Source: Begonia masoniana (Eukaryota > Streptophyta > Magnoliopsida > Cucurbitales > Begoniaceae). From it: a stretch of 64,000 bases of DNA. The notes under the pieces were generated by a model. The model ran no database searches, was not told the DNA's origin, and worked only from the letters and a program-made list of their open reading frames with translations. Within the stretch, counting starts at the first letter, position 1. Every line of letters begins with the position of its first letter. The position numbers were made by a program, and so were the translations under genes. The DNA lies in contig CM039512.1 of the NCBI GenBank assembly GCA_022432975.1, forward strand, positions 30,045,574 through 30,109,573, in the 5' to 3' direction. This document shows positions 48,236 through 58,734 of the stretch, one piece after another.

Positions 48236-48389
48236 CGATTTCCCTATCAGGTGGTAGCCAAGGCAAGTCGTCCAAAAATGCATCTGGGAACTCTCATACT
48301 ATAGGAATATCCTGAAGTTCTACCTTACTCTTTACTCGGACATCAATTATACTAGCTAGATAACTCTCACAACCACTTTTCAGTAACCG

Positions 48390-49046
48390 TTAAGTCTCTA
48401 GCGAGGATATAACCGGTATTTTACTTATTTTTGGAATAGCTTGGAAGGAATACCGATCTCCGTTTGGGGGTCGGAACTCAACCAATCCAGACCTACAACT
48501 TATTGTGGCATAATGTCTAAATAACCAATCCATCCCTAGTATAACTTCATATCCCTTCATGTCAACTACAATCAGTTCTACATATAACTTCTTATTTCCT
48601 AATGACACAACATCACCTTTTATTATCCGTTCGGAATGTAAAAACTTTCCCGATGGTAACATGACACTAAATGACCTCTCGGCTGGCAAGAGTTCTAATT
48701 TATGCTTATATACAAACAGGGTTGATACAAAAGAGTGAGTGGCTCCCGTATCTATAAATGTATAAGCAGAAATACCACAGATCATAATTGTACCTGTTAT
48801 AACCGTATGCTGCACTGCATCCTCATCCTCCATCAAAGCATAGACCCTAGGCGCTACTCTTACTTGGTTCGGGTCTGGCAGCATGGGGCAATCTATGACC
48901 ATGTGTCCAACCTTGTCACATCTATAGCAACGGCCAGAATATAGTTTACATTCGCCATGGTGATTCTTCTGGCAGGTGGAACATAGGAGAGCTAGAGGTC
49001 GCTTTCCTTTTCCTTGATCATCATTTGGATTGAAGGGTCTCTTCAC
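48390..49046 (-). pseudogene. Gypsy B nucleocapsid zinc knuckle and protease
   Basis: Frame 49046-48390, 218 residues. An intact CCHC knuckle CYRCDKVGHMVIDC is at residues 40-53 (nucleic-acid binding by Gag). The retropepsin active site FIDTGATHSF has its catalytic Asp at residue 99, and VILGMDWLFRHYATISC comes near the end of the domain. The domain looks intact and ends at a TAA after SSLET, just before the protease-RT linker. A1 shows the same order with mutated active-site residues. Confidence 0.88.
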
Positions 49047-49900
49047 ACCTTTCTGTTGTTGTTGCGGTCCTCTATTCGGTTGTGGTTACCAAACTCTGCC
49101 CTGGCACGGTGGTGGCTGAGTATCCTTGATGAACTTCCTTGGTGGTTCACGTTGTCCTTGTACTGTTAACTTAACTTCCTCCAATTCCAAAGCCTTAGCA
49201 GCTACTTCGGAATAAGGTATGTTATGGATCCCTGCAGTCTTTACACCCTAGAAGAGGCTCGGCTTCAGTCCATGGACCAACTGGTGAATCTTGTCTTCCT
49301 CATCATCCACCAGACGGGGTGCAAACCTGGACAAGGCCTCAAACTTACAGATGTAGTCAGCTACAAAACCGGTTTGGCGCAGCTGCATAAATTCCATCTT
49401 TTTGCTGGCCCGAACCGCTCGGCTAAAATACTTGTCATAAAAGGCCGTCTTGAACCACGCCCAAGTCATAGTTTCCGCATTCGTAGTGCTCTAAATTGAA
49501 TCCCACCAATGCCTTGCACCCAATGCAAGATGAAAAACAGCACATGTGACCTTGTCCCCTTCATCGACCTTGGCATACTTGAACATGTCCTCAATTGTCC
49601 GAATCCACTCCTCAGCATAAATAGGGTCCGAGACTTGACCATTGAATACTGGAGGTCGAAGGCGGTGAAAACGCTCGCTCCCATTGTCGTGAGTCGTATT
49701 TGAGCTAGAATTCCCTTGCTCATCCCTAGCAGTCACCCACTGCTCAATTTGGTGGGACTGGCGAATAACCAACTCAGTTAACTGAGCGATGATGTTACTA
49801 TCCTCATTGCTCTCACTCTCTTTGTTGACCCCTAACCATTTTGAGATTCCTAAACAAGTAATCATAAACATATCTTAACGTAATGACATTACTAAAATCG
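49047..49900 (-). pseudogene. Gypsy B gag (capsid)
   Basis: Two main minus-strand frames. 49871-49491 has LRPPVFNGQVSDPIYAEEWI and ends at WWDSI. 49469-49248 has MTWAWFKTAFYDKYF, KKMEFMQLRQ, FEALSRFAPRL and HGLKPSLF, with a stop where A1 continues. These are the standard plant gypsy capsid signatures. The N-terminal start is uncertain; a Met at 49871 precedes ITCLGISKW, which may be leader. The basic linker to the zinc knuckle (49047-49240) is frameshifted. Confidence 0.85.
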
Positions 49901-49985
49901 TAAATACTTACAGTTGCTGGAGTGTACTCAGGTGGCAGTCAGTGCTGGAAGGCAGTCTACAGAATCGATTTTAGAACCCGGTTTC

Positions 49986-49997
49986 GCTTTGATACCA
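49986..49997 (-). promoter_or_regulatory. Gypsy B primer-binding site
   Basis: Minus-strand TGGTATCAAAGC, four bases inside the 5' LTR end at 50002. It matches the 3' end complement of initiator methionine tRNA (TGGTATCAGAGC) with one difference, the usual primer for plant gypsy elements. Confidence 0.85.
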
Positions 49998-50220
49998 TAA
50001 TTGTAACGACCCGAGTCATCCAGACCCGGTTTTGCTACCCAAAACATTGAATTGAACTAAGAGAAATTGTGGAAAATTTTAAATTTTCTCTCAGTGATGA
50101 TAATTCTTATTTTTAATCCTCGACTTTTCAGCGGAAAACTCAATAAGTAGACAACGTCATAATTAGACAAAACTTTAAGACATTTGGCCGAAGGGAATTG
50201 GAAACTCAAGGACATCTTAA

Positions 50221-51210
50221 ACTTCATCTGATCACAAAACGACAAGACTTAATATCGGCTTCTACCGATTGACACATGCACATCACGTGACTCATTAAAC
50301 TTCATCCGATCACAAAATGACAAGACTTAATATCGGCTTCTACCGATTGACACATGCACATCACGTGACTCATTAAACTTCATCTGATCACAAAACGACA
50401 AGACTTAATATCGGCTTCTACCGATTGACACATGCACATCCCGTGACTCATTAAACTTCATCTGATCACAAAACGACAAGACTTAATATCGGCTTCTACC
50501 GATTGACACATGCACATCACGTGACTCATTAAACTTCATCCGATTACAAAATGACAAGACTTAATATCGGCTTCTACCGATTGACACATGCACATCACGT
50601 GACTCATTAAACTTCATCCGATTACAAAATGACAAGACTTAATATCGGCTTCTACCGATTGACACATGCACATCACGTGACTCATTAAACTTCATCTGAT
50701 CACAAAACGACAAGACTCCCGTGACTCATTAAACTTCATCTGATCACAAAACGACAAGACTTAATATCGGCTTCTACCGATTGACACATGCACATCACGT
50801 GACTCATTAAACTTCATCCGATTACAAAATGACAAGACTTAATATCGGCTTCTACCGATTGACACATGCACATCACGTGACTCATTAAACTTCATCCAAT
50901 CACAAAATGACAAGACTTAATATTGGCTTCTACCGATTGACATATGCACATCACGTGACTCATTAAACTTCATCTGATCACAAAACGACAAGACTTAATA
51001 TCGGCTTCTACAGATTGACACATGCACATCACGTGACTCATTAAACTCCATCCGATAGAAGACATCATCCGATGGAGGACATCATCCGATGGAAGACATT
51101 ATCTGATAGAAGACATCATCCTATGGAAGACATCATCCGATAGAAGACATCAACCGATGTAAAACATCATCCGATGGAAGTCATCATCCGATGGAAGTCA
51201 TCATCCGAAG
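50221..51210. repeat. 78-bp array (about 11 units) followed by a 17-bp array
   Basis: Units start with ACTTCATC[CT]GATCACAAAA and are 78 bp apart (50221, 50299 and so on), up to about 51045. One junction at about 50718 joins a partial unit to CCCGTGACTC, a scar of unequal exchange. The 17-bp repeat CATCATCCGATGGAAGA and variants occupies 51055-51210. Two alternating subtypes (GATCACAAAACG and GATTACAAAATG) are interspersed. Confidence 0.95.
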
Positions 51211-52647
51211 GACAGGAAACTTTTAGACTTTCACAAACTTCAACATGACTGAATAAACTAACACACAGTTGGACCATAACCTCATCTAGAATACGTGTAG
51301 CGAGAGACTCTAACAAAACAGATCATTCTATCATTTCTCGATCATTCTCAAACTCAGAAGTTAATCAGTCAGGTTCCAGTATCCATTATTTTAAGAAAGC
51401 ATCCTACATAGACCTCAGTATTCATAACCTTACTAATATGACAAAAGTAGTAACCAGGGGTTGAAATCGCCTTTTAAGCCACTCACTGACAGCCTGAACT
51501 CCTTCCAGTAACCAGCCTTAAACATCCTCATTAGACTTGAAATCCTCACATAGTAGTTCTTCACCTACATCATAAGGTTTAAACTATAAGCCTAATACTT
51601 AGTAAGGAGTGCAATGCTAACATGTATGCGTGAATGCACAAATTAAAGGAAACACATGTTCATGATCTTTTCGTGTTCTTGTTCTTGTTCATGTTCATCG
51701 TTTTCATCATATGAATTAAGGGAGGATTTGTGCAGAAAAAGGGGTTGACAGTGAGAGTGTACATAGTCCCTTGCGGGTCGTATTCATGGTCCTTCTTTTG
51801 GACAGTGACATACGCCAAACCGCCCCCAACCTCCCTTAATCCTTGTTGCATAAGTTTCATGTTCATATCTTGTTCGTGAGAGAAATCATGCACTTAAAAC
51901 ATTTTCATATGCTTGAGAAATATTCATGATGCATGAGCATGAGTAAATCTTAGTTCATCAGACTACTGAACAAGACATTCATTCATCAAAGGATCATAAC
52001 ATCAACTTGAGTATCTTACCCAAACAGACAATAGCACAGATAACCTTTAAACATTATAGACAACTTCTACCTAGTACCCTTGCGATGTAGGGTCTTAATG
52101 GCCGGAAATCTTACTCACTCACTTACCTGGTTTCCTTAGCAACTTGAACACTTCTCTTCAAACTTCTTCACCGAGAAACATTTCACATTACAGTGTTAAA
52201 TCAAAATTCTAATTAAAAGTCATCCTAGTATCTAACATAAATATTTCTAAATCTTCCTAGTCGAGCGCCTAGTGTGTACAGATTAAACTTCCAGAACCTA
52301 AATAACCGGATTAAGTCTAACAACTAAACACGATCTGTTATCTTAATGTCCAGAATCGAATCGGAAATGCCATTACTAAACACAAATCATGATTGTCACT
52401 ACCATTACTTTGTTAGTGAAGAATCTGAAACCTCAAGTTCTAGCTAAAGACAGAGCTCTAAGTAACTACCCAGTAACTACATTTTCTAAGTCTTATCTAG
52501 ATCGTGGATTGTCGAAGTGAAGGTTGAAGAATTGGTCACCGGCGAAGGAATAGCTGGCAGAGATGGAGCTCTGGAAGGAAGGGAATCGCCGAGAGAGGAA
52601 ATGTCTGCTACAGCGAGGTTTTAATGAGGTTTAAGAATTCTCATAAC

Positions 52648-52657
52648 CTATTTATAC
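52648..52657 (-). promoter_or_regulatory. TATA box of gypsy B 5' LTR
   Basis: Minus-strand GTATAAATAG, identical to the box in the other LTR (45201-45210). It is the likely start of genomic RNA. Confidence 0.7.
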
Positions 52658-52820
52658 CAATTAAAATCTACCTTAATTACAAACTTGCCACCGTACTTTA
52701 TTTCACTCAACTTGTAATAAATAAGTCTTGGAATTAAATTTAAAATCATAAAGGTCAATAAAAGGGGTGACAATTAAAATGGTTAAGAAAATCACCTGGC
52801 CAAAATTGTCGGGTGTTACA

Positions 52821-53050
52821 CTCGTGTTCTACCCCAAATGACGAATCTCTCTCTTCAACACTCAAAACAACAATAATATGATTTATCTTCCTATTTGATA
52901 ACAAAGGAGTAAAAACTTCTTATGATAAAGCATGCTAACTGTACAACATACTCTTTGAAAGCATCATATGAAGTACACAATGAGGATAGTTGATGAGAAC
53001 TAAGGGTATTGTGAACCTGAGACCGTACAACAATGCAAAACAAAAATTCA
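52821..53050 (-). other. Continuation of copia-2 gag, degraded
   Basis: Joins 43030 across gypsy B at the CTCGT duplication. In minus reading a short gag-like stretch leads into the zinc-knuckle region on the other side. Beyond about 52900 no gag motif is recognisable, and the 5' LTR of copia-2 was not found. Confidence 0.45.
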
Positions 53051-53485
53051 TGAATGCCTGAGAATCAAGTACAAGGAACTTGATCTCGATCGAACCTTGT
53101 CGATAGAACCAAAGTTACCAAACAAGAGGAGCTTGATCAAAACTAGACTTGTTGGTATGAACCAAAGCTATCAAACAATCTCTCAAGTTTTAACTTGAAG
53201 AAGACCTAGTTCTTCACAAAGAACCAAAGAGAAAATTCTAAGAAGTGCTCTCAAAGAAAATATTCAATAGCAAAAATTGTCTATCCTTGTAGGACTACAT
53301 CCATAGTGTTTAAATAGCCTAAAGGCAACTAAGAATAAGTAAACTTAATCTAATTATGAAATAGAAAACTTAACAAATTAAAAAAAAATAGGAAAAAACA
53401 CAATTTGGAAAGGTTTGGCCGTAGAGGGCGCTCGCTGTTGCGCTAGAGGGTGCACGCTGGGCCGGGCAGGCACGCGCTAGGCCAA
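53051..53485 (-). mobile_element. LTR-like sequence hosting gypsy C
   Basis: Shares ACTTGAAGAAGACCTAG, CAAAGAACCAAAGAGAAAATTCT and TTTAAATAGCC with the remnant at 39640-39800 and, in complement, with the gypsy C LTR. It is therefore an older related LTR in minus orientation. The right part is GC-rich (GGGCGCTCGCTG, GGGCCGGGCAGGC) and continues at 61781 beyond gypsy C, as shown by the GCCAA duplication. Confidence 0.55.
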
Positions 53486-54587
53486 TGATGTGAACCGAGA
53501 AGCGATAAATCTCATTGTCAAGGACCATGATCTATTAGAAGATAAAAGAGGTCCAACGAACAAAGCTTCACATGGTTTAGTCGTAGAAACCCGAGGAAAA
53601 GAGCCATCACAACAAAAGCACAAGACTATAAAAATAAAGAGTTTTGTAGCATGGAAGTGGGCCCCACAAAATTGGCAAAAGAAGCCCAAAAGGCGCAAAG
53701 TTGGGCTCCACAAATACCAATGGATTGGAGAGAGAAGGGTAAAGATCCACACAATTTACAAAGAGATAAAGATTCACGTGGGTTGAAAAGAGATAAAGAT
53801 CCATATGACTTGATTTATGATGTGATCCAAGTTGAGACCAGATCAAGGCCCAAGAACAAAGATTCAATTGAAGATAGGGGCGGCCTAATGAGCAGAGTAA
53901 GAAGCCCAAGAGTATTGAAAGATCTTTTGAAACAAGAGAAACCGAAGATGCATGAAGATTTGGGAGGATGCGACGCACACGCACATGTAAGAATTAAAAC
54001 ACATGTGCCATGCACATGCACATGTAGGAATTAAAGAGGACATGCGCCAAGCACATGCATATACGAGGAATTAAAAGGTCACATGCAAAGCACATGCAAA
54101 TCATACAAATCTCGTAGGAAAATATCTTATCTAGCTGAATCTACTCAAATCAATTCAAATCACGTTCAAACGGAGTTTAAACAAGAGATGACATCTGATC
54201 ATGCCAAGGATCATTATCTCAAGATTTTATTAGTTATTTTATTTTAATTTTTGTTTTTTTAAATTATTTAATTTAATTTTAATGTGTAGCCTATTTAATG
54301 GCAAAACTATTTGATTTAATAGAAGAACAAGTTTGAATTAAAAAGGTTGAGTTTTTAGAGAGGATTTCTCTTTAGTTCTTTGCGAAGAACAACGATCTTC
54401 TTCAAGTCACGCTTGAAGAATCTCGCTTGATAGCTTTGGTTCTTACCAACGAGTTTGGTCTGGGTCAAGCTCCTGTTTTGATAGATTTGGTTCAACCAAC
54501 ATGTAACACCCGGGATTTTTTAAAAGGAAAATTTATAAGTTAAAAACGAGATTTAATGGTAATGTTATTGTTATTAATGTTAATGTT

Positions 54588-54645
54588 AATTTTAATGTTA
54601 TTATTGTTATTATTATTATTATTATTATTATATAAAAAAAATAAA
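54588..54645. repeat. (TTA)n microsatellite near the family D promoter
   Basis: TTATTATTGTTATTATTATT-type repeat, running directly into TATATAAAAAAAATAAAAT, which may be the TATA region of the LTR. Confidence 0.75.
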
Positions 54646-55828
54646 ATAAAACTCAACATAATAACCGAAGCTATTCTGTCGAGTGCCCGACGCCGAGCGC
54701 GAGGAGCAGGGGAGAGGAGAGGGAGACGAGCGACGTCCCTCCTCCGATGAGCACTGGCGACTCCGGCGTTCTCCGGCCAGACGACGGCAACAAGCTGGGC
54801 CCGGTTCTCTCCGCGCATGAACCGACAGGTTAGACCGATCTTTCTCCCCTGTTTCGGTTTTGTTTACGGCCGACGGCGACGGGCTGCTAGAGCTCCGATC
54901 GCCGGCCGTTTTTGGTTGCTCTCAGCGTCGAATTGCTGAGCTCGGTGCTGGCAAGGAATGCCGAGCAGTGGGCAGCTCGGGAGGAGCTAAAAACCGAGGG
55001 CTCCAATTTAGGGATTTTGGGTTTTTGCTTGTAGTTTGAGATTTTTGGTTAGTTTATGCTAATTGAGAGTATAGGTGGTTGATTGGTGAGGAATTGAGTG
55101 AGAATTGATGGAAAATCGGAAAGAGGAATTTTCCGTGTGAAGGGGCAGTTCGGGTTTTCTGAGTTTTGACCTAGTTAGGGTCGTTTGTTTTCACATTCCT
55201 TTTGGTAGGTTAAAATAGGTTATTAGAGGAGTACGTGGCCGCTGGAATCGTTCGATTCCGATATCCAACGCAAAAGTTACGCGCGTTTGAAGTTCGGGTC
55301 GGTTTTTACCGAACCCAAATTGGTGGCCCATTTAGTTAGGCTTTCATTGGATTAGGCTAAAAATAATAGTTTGAGAGTAAGTTGGTGTATGTAGGCTTAA
55401 TTTTAAAGAAGTTTGAATAATTGTAGTTAGAGTTAGCTTCAATATTCGTTAGAAGTAAATTGTAATGCTTAAGTGACTTTTGTGACTGTGATAGGTTACC
55501 GAGTGGGGAAATTTACATAGCCAAAGCGAGTAAGTGCAGTGCAAGAGTTCAGGTAAGTAGAGGACGTTTGTTTTGCCTTCGGGCCTACACCACAGAACGG
55601 TAGGGAATTGTTGTTTATTGATTGCTTTGATTTGTTAGGAATTGTTGTTCGTTGATTGCTTTGCTTTGTTTTGGTTTGGTTAAGTATTTGTGGGACAGAC
55701 ATAGTTTGAATGGTTGCTTGTATTGTTCGGCTATGTGGCTACCTTGTATTGTTTTGCTTAAGTGTTTTGCATACTTAGTGTGGTGAGAATGAATTGAAAG
55801 ATATGAAATGGTATGCAATTTGGTTTTA

Positions 55829-56345
55829 AGTAGAATAGCCTCGTGGGCACGTGGCTCGTTGAGCACCCCGCGAGGGATTTTACTAGAGATGGCCTATAGT
55901 AGATTCGCCTCGTGGGCATGTGGCTCGTTGAGCACCCCGCAAGGGAATTTACTGTAGAATCGCCTTGTGGGCACGTGGCTCGTTGAGCACCCCGCAAGGG
56001 ATTATGCCAGAGTTAGCCTCGAGTAGAATAGCCTCGTGGGCACGTGGCTCGTTGAGCACCCCGCGAGGGATTTTACTAGAGATGGCCTATAGTAGATTCG
56101 CCTCGTGGGCACGTGGCTCGTTGAGCACCCCGCAAGGGAATTTACTGTAGAATCGCCTTGTGGGCACGTGGCTCGTTGAGCACCCCGCAAGGGATTATAC
56201 CAGAGTTAGCCTCGAGTAGAATCGCCTTGTGGGCACGTGGCTCGTTGAGCACCCCACGAGGGATTTTACTAGAGATGGTCTAAAGTAGAATAGCCTCGTC
56301 GGGCACGTGGCTCGTTGAGCATCCCGAGAGGGATTTTACTAGAGA
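55829..56345. repeat. Higher-order array: 193-bp period made of three roughly 64-bp subunits
   Basis: Eight subunits each contain GGGCACGTGGCTCGTTGAGC. Three subtypes follow in fixed order: GTAGAATAGCC..., GTAGATTCGCC..., AGAATCGCCTTG.... The series restarts at 55829 and 56022, a 193-bp higher-order period, with a diverged last part. Each subunit has arms CCTCG and CGAGG around GGG...CCC and could form a hairpin. Confidence 0.9.
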
Positions 56346-56599
56346 CAAATGCAATCAGAACGTGAGGCATACAACCGAGGGTTAGAAACTGTATGTGTTA
56401 GGATCGTGTGAGAGTTGCATTGTTGTGTTGCGTTGTTAAGTTGAGTGGTGTTGTGTGGAGGTGTTAGTGCTGTGTGTGAGTTGTGGTGAATTGTGCATGT
56501 TTATATTTTGTTATTCCCTACTTGCTAAGCGTAAGCTTACGTGTGTGTGTGTGTTCTGTGGTGTAAGTAACGACGCGGTTACAGGTGAGCTGAGCGAGT

Positions 56600-57240
56600 C
56601 TGATAAGGCTCGAGACCCTTTCACTAGATCAATGGCCAAGAAGATATTTTCTAATATGTTTTCTAGTTTTGCAGGAACATTACAATTTGGAGACATGATG
56701 GAAGAAGCCCAACCCAAAGATAAAGAGAAGCCCATGCATTTACTAGCTTGGAAGCCCGACAATGACTTAGCATCAATCGGTCACATTGAAGAGTCTTAGT
56801 CTAGATTCATGTTTAAAGTTCATCATTATCATATCTCCTAGAAAAGAGCAAGAGTCTTAGTCTAGATTCATAGTCAAAGTTGTAATAAATGCTTAGTGGA
56901 CATTTAATGAAATCCACTAAGCATGTCTTTTCATTTCCAACCAAAGGCCTATAAATAGGCCTTCTTTTGTACTTTTGAAAACACATTCGAATTATCAAAA
57001 CCACTTTTGTTGTCTTTAGACAAGTTTCTTGAGTTTTGACTCAAAACCCGGCCAAACTTGTGAGGTGGATTCCGAGCGAGTGTGACCACAACTTGTATCT
57101 TTCTCTTGGTTCGTTTGAGAGATACATTTTACTACCTTTCTTTCCACCTTCCACGAAGGTATTCCCTAGTGAAAGAGAGGCCAAACAACCCTTCTTTTCG
57201 TTGGAGACTCACTTATTGCATAAGTAGTCAATCAAATACA
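56600..57240 (+). mobile_element. LTR/pol-tail-like fragment inside the family D LTR
   Basis: The frame 56455-56799 includes DPFTRSMAKKIFSNMF, similar in form to the P-x-TRS-x-AKK tail at the end of some plant gypsy polyproteins. It is followed by a promoter-like region with a 12-bp inverted repeat (56889-56900/56913-56924) and a palindromic TATA element AAGGCCTATAAATAGGCCTT (56944-56963). A 20-bp phrase AGAGTCTTAGTCTAGATTCA occurs twice (about 56790 and 56850). Boundaries and family are uncertain, and no target duplication was found. Confidence 0.4.
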
Positions 57241-57964
57241 AGTGGTAATTCTAGCCACTGAAAACCAACTAAGAAGTCATCTTTCAAATACGATACAGAA
57301 TCGCATCAGAGTCAGCCATGACTTGGGAGCCGTCGGAGAAGTACGGGGCATGCCGGTGCAGGCAGTTGTCGGGGCGAATCGACCATGGTCTTCGGAGATG
57401 TGGGGTTTAATATTTTGGTGGTTATTGTAAATTGTACTTGTTGTATATAGTTGTAGTTAAGGGTGATGTGTCGCCCTATGCTGTGGACTTTCTTCACTTA
57501 TGGGATGTTAATATTTTAGATTCCTCTTTAATGCTATTTGGTGACTTCGTATGCTGGTTAGATGGTTAGGAATATTCTGGATTGGTTGAGATTGAATTGT
57601 GTGCAGGTACTTAGCATTTTGGAGGCGCCATTTTCAGGCGTTACTTTGCCGAAATTTTCGGGAAAGACGCCGTGGTGCTTAGCGGTTAGGATTAAGGAAA
57701 ATTGACGAGTCTAGGTTTATTTTAAGTTATGTTTTAACGTGTGATTGGTTAGCAAAGTAGCGCTCCGAGCTAGGGTGGGTTCGGGGGCGTTACACAACAC
57801 GTGTGGCTCGAGTCAAGCTCCTGTTTTGATAACTAGGGTTCCATCGAATTCTTCGATTGGGGTCTTAGTTCCTTACTTTTTTCTTGAATCGAAAAGGCGT
57901 TCCTTTCAATTATTCCGCATTGTTGTCGGGTCCCGGGTCCTTTCGATCCGAGGTTTGCATCAGT

Positions 57965-57976
57965 TGGTATCAAAGC
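57965..57976 (+). promoter_or_regulatory. Gypsy C primer-binding site
   Basis: TGGTATCAAAGC two bases after the LTR end at 57962, complementary to the 3' end of initiator methionine tRNA with one difference. It is identical to the gypsy B site. Confidence 0.88.
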
Positions 57977-58734
57977 TTCGGCTCCTTGATTCAAGAAGCT
58001 ATATTTAAGTTTTGTTATCAATATTTTCTTCATCTTATTTTATTCGTCCTAGTACTCAAAAAAGCACAAAAAAATAAATCATTTTTTTCAGCCTTATTAT
58101 CAAGCCTCTATTTTTATCATCAATTTTTTTTCTTCTTGTGAATTTCTCCTCTTGAAATTAGAAGAGTACAACAAAAAAATTGTCAAAAGTAAAAAAAAAA
58201 AAGAGTTGACAAAAGTAAAAAAAAAAAGAGTTGTGAGAAGTCAAAAAAAAAAATAAAAATTTTGTTCTAGAGATTTTGAAATTTCTATCCTTTTAAATTC
58301 GTAGATAATAGTTCTTTTAAAATTTAAATTATCGAATCTTCATTCGAAATATTGTCTTTATCCAAATTTATCTTTGAATGTTCAAATTGTTGAATCTGCA
58401 TTTGAAATATTGTCATCATCCAAACTTTTGTCTTATTTCACATATACCCTTGATTTAGCCATCCTTACAAGTTTGAACTTTTAAGCTTTAAAGTTTGATT
58501 TTTTATAGTTTGGCTTGTTGAATATTTATCATCGATCAAGTTATTACGTAAAGAACTAAAAGGGAGATCTAGAGGTAAAAGGCAAGAGGATGAGACTATT
58601 AAAGAAAAAGCCTTAATTTTTTAGTGAAACACGAGTGGAGTGACATCTATCGAGAGCAAACACGTGAGGGAGAGGTAAGGTCCATTACTTGATTATTTTT
58701 CTTTTACTTCTAACAATTTTCTTTTATTTTCTTA
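57977..58734 (+). other. Gypsy C untranslated leader
   Basis: AT-rich leader of about 760 bp between the primer-binding site and gag, with repeated AAAAAAAAAGAGTTG units (58190-58250). No open frame of note. Confidence 0.7.

Larger units (their letters stand above)
43031..52820 (-). mobile_element. Gypsy element B (chromovirus, Tekay/Del-like), complete structure
   Basis: Both LTRs, primer-binding site, gag, protease, RT, RNase H, integrase plus chromodomain and polypurine tract are present in order on the minus strand, 9.8 kb overall. Perfect duplication CTCGT at 43026-43030 and 52821-52825 inside copia-2 gag. Termini read TGTAACGCCCC...GGGTGTTACA on the plus strand. The internal region is 4628 bp. 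It is the best preserved autonomous-type element in the window, yet it has frameshifts, stops and a catalytic RT change. It is related to A1 across all domains. Confidence 0.93.
50002..52820 (-). mobile_element. Gypsy B 5' LTR (right), 2819 bp
   Basis: The transcription-side LTR. It begins (minus) TGTAACACCCGACAATTTTG at 52820 and ends at 50002. A TATA box is at 52648-52657. Donor-like CCAGGTAAGT is at 52121-52130 and acceptor-like TTATGATGTAGGTG around 51565, both in minus reading. The 78-bp array is longer than in the 3' LTR. Confidence 0.93.
54502..57794 (+). mobile_element. Solo LTR (family D), 3.3 kb, nested in gypsy C LTR
   Basis: Starts TGTAACACCCGG and ends GGGGCGTTACA, with a perfect duplication CAACA at 54497-54501 and 57795-57799. 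It contains an (ATT)n stretch and TATATAAAA at about 54630 (TATA-like), a GC-rich leader (54680-54980), TTCAGGTAAGTAG at about 55548, CCTTCGGGCCTACACC, a 193-bp higher-order array, and near the end GTTAGCAAAGTAGCGC. There is no gag-pol. The piece at about 56600-57240 looks foreign to the LTR. Confidence 0.9.
53486..57962 (+). mobile_element. Gypsy C 5' LTR, split by a family D solo LTR
   Basis: LTR pieces are 53486-54501 and 57800-57962. They align with LTR2 throughout: GAAGCGATAAATCTCATTG, ATGGAAGTGGGCCCCAC, CTTTAGTTCTTTGCGAAG, TCGGGTCCCGGGTCC. Around 53970-54100 are three units of ACATG-rich text each followed by AGGAATTAAA. Confidence 0.92.

Noticed and set aside
43031..52820. Integrated plant pararetrovirus
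   Set aside because: The order gag-protease-RT-RNase H-integrase-chromodomain with LTRs, primer-binding site and 5-bp duplication identifies a Ty3/gypsy retrotransposon; no movement protein was seen.
53490..54034. Open frames repeated at 53490-54034 and 60832-61146, looking like a duplicated gene
   Set aside because: They are the two LTRs of gypsy C, so the duplication is the LTR pair.
54540..54818. Asn-repeat protein on the minus strand
   Set aside because: Caused by the (TTA)n microsatellite next to a GC-rich LTR leader.
57745..58141. Possible gene start after the family D LTR
   Set aside because: The segment is the end of the gypsy C 5' LTR and its leader; the frame crosses the solo LTR boundary.
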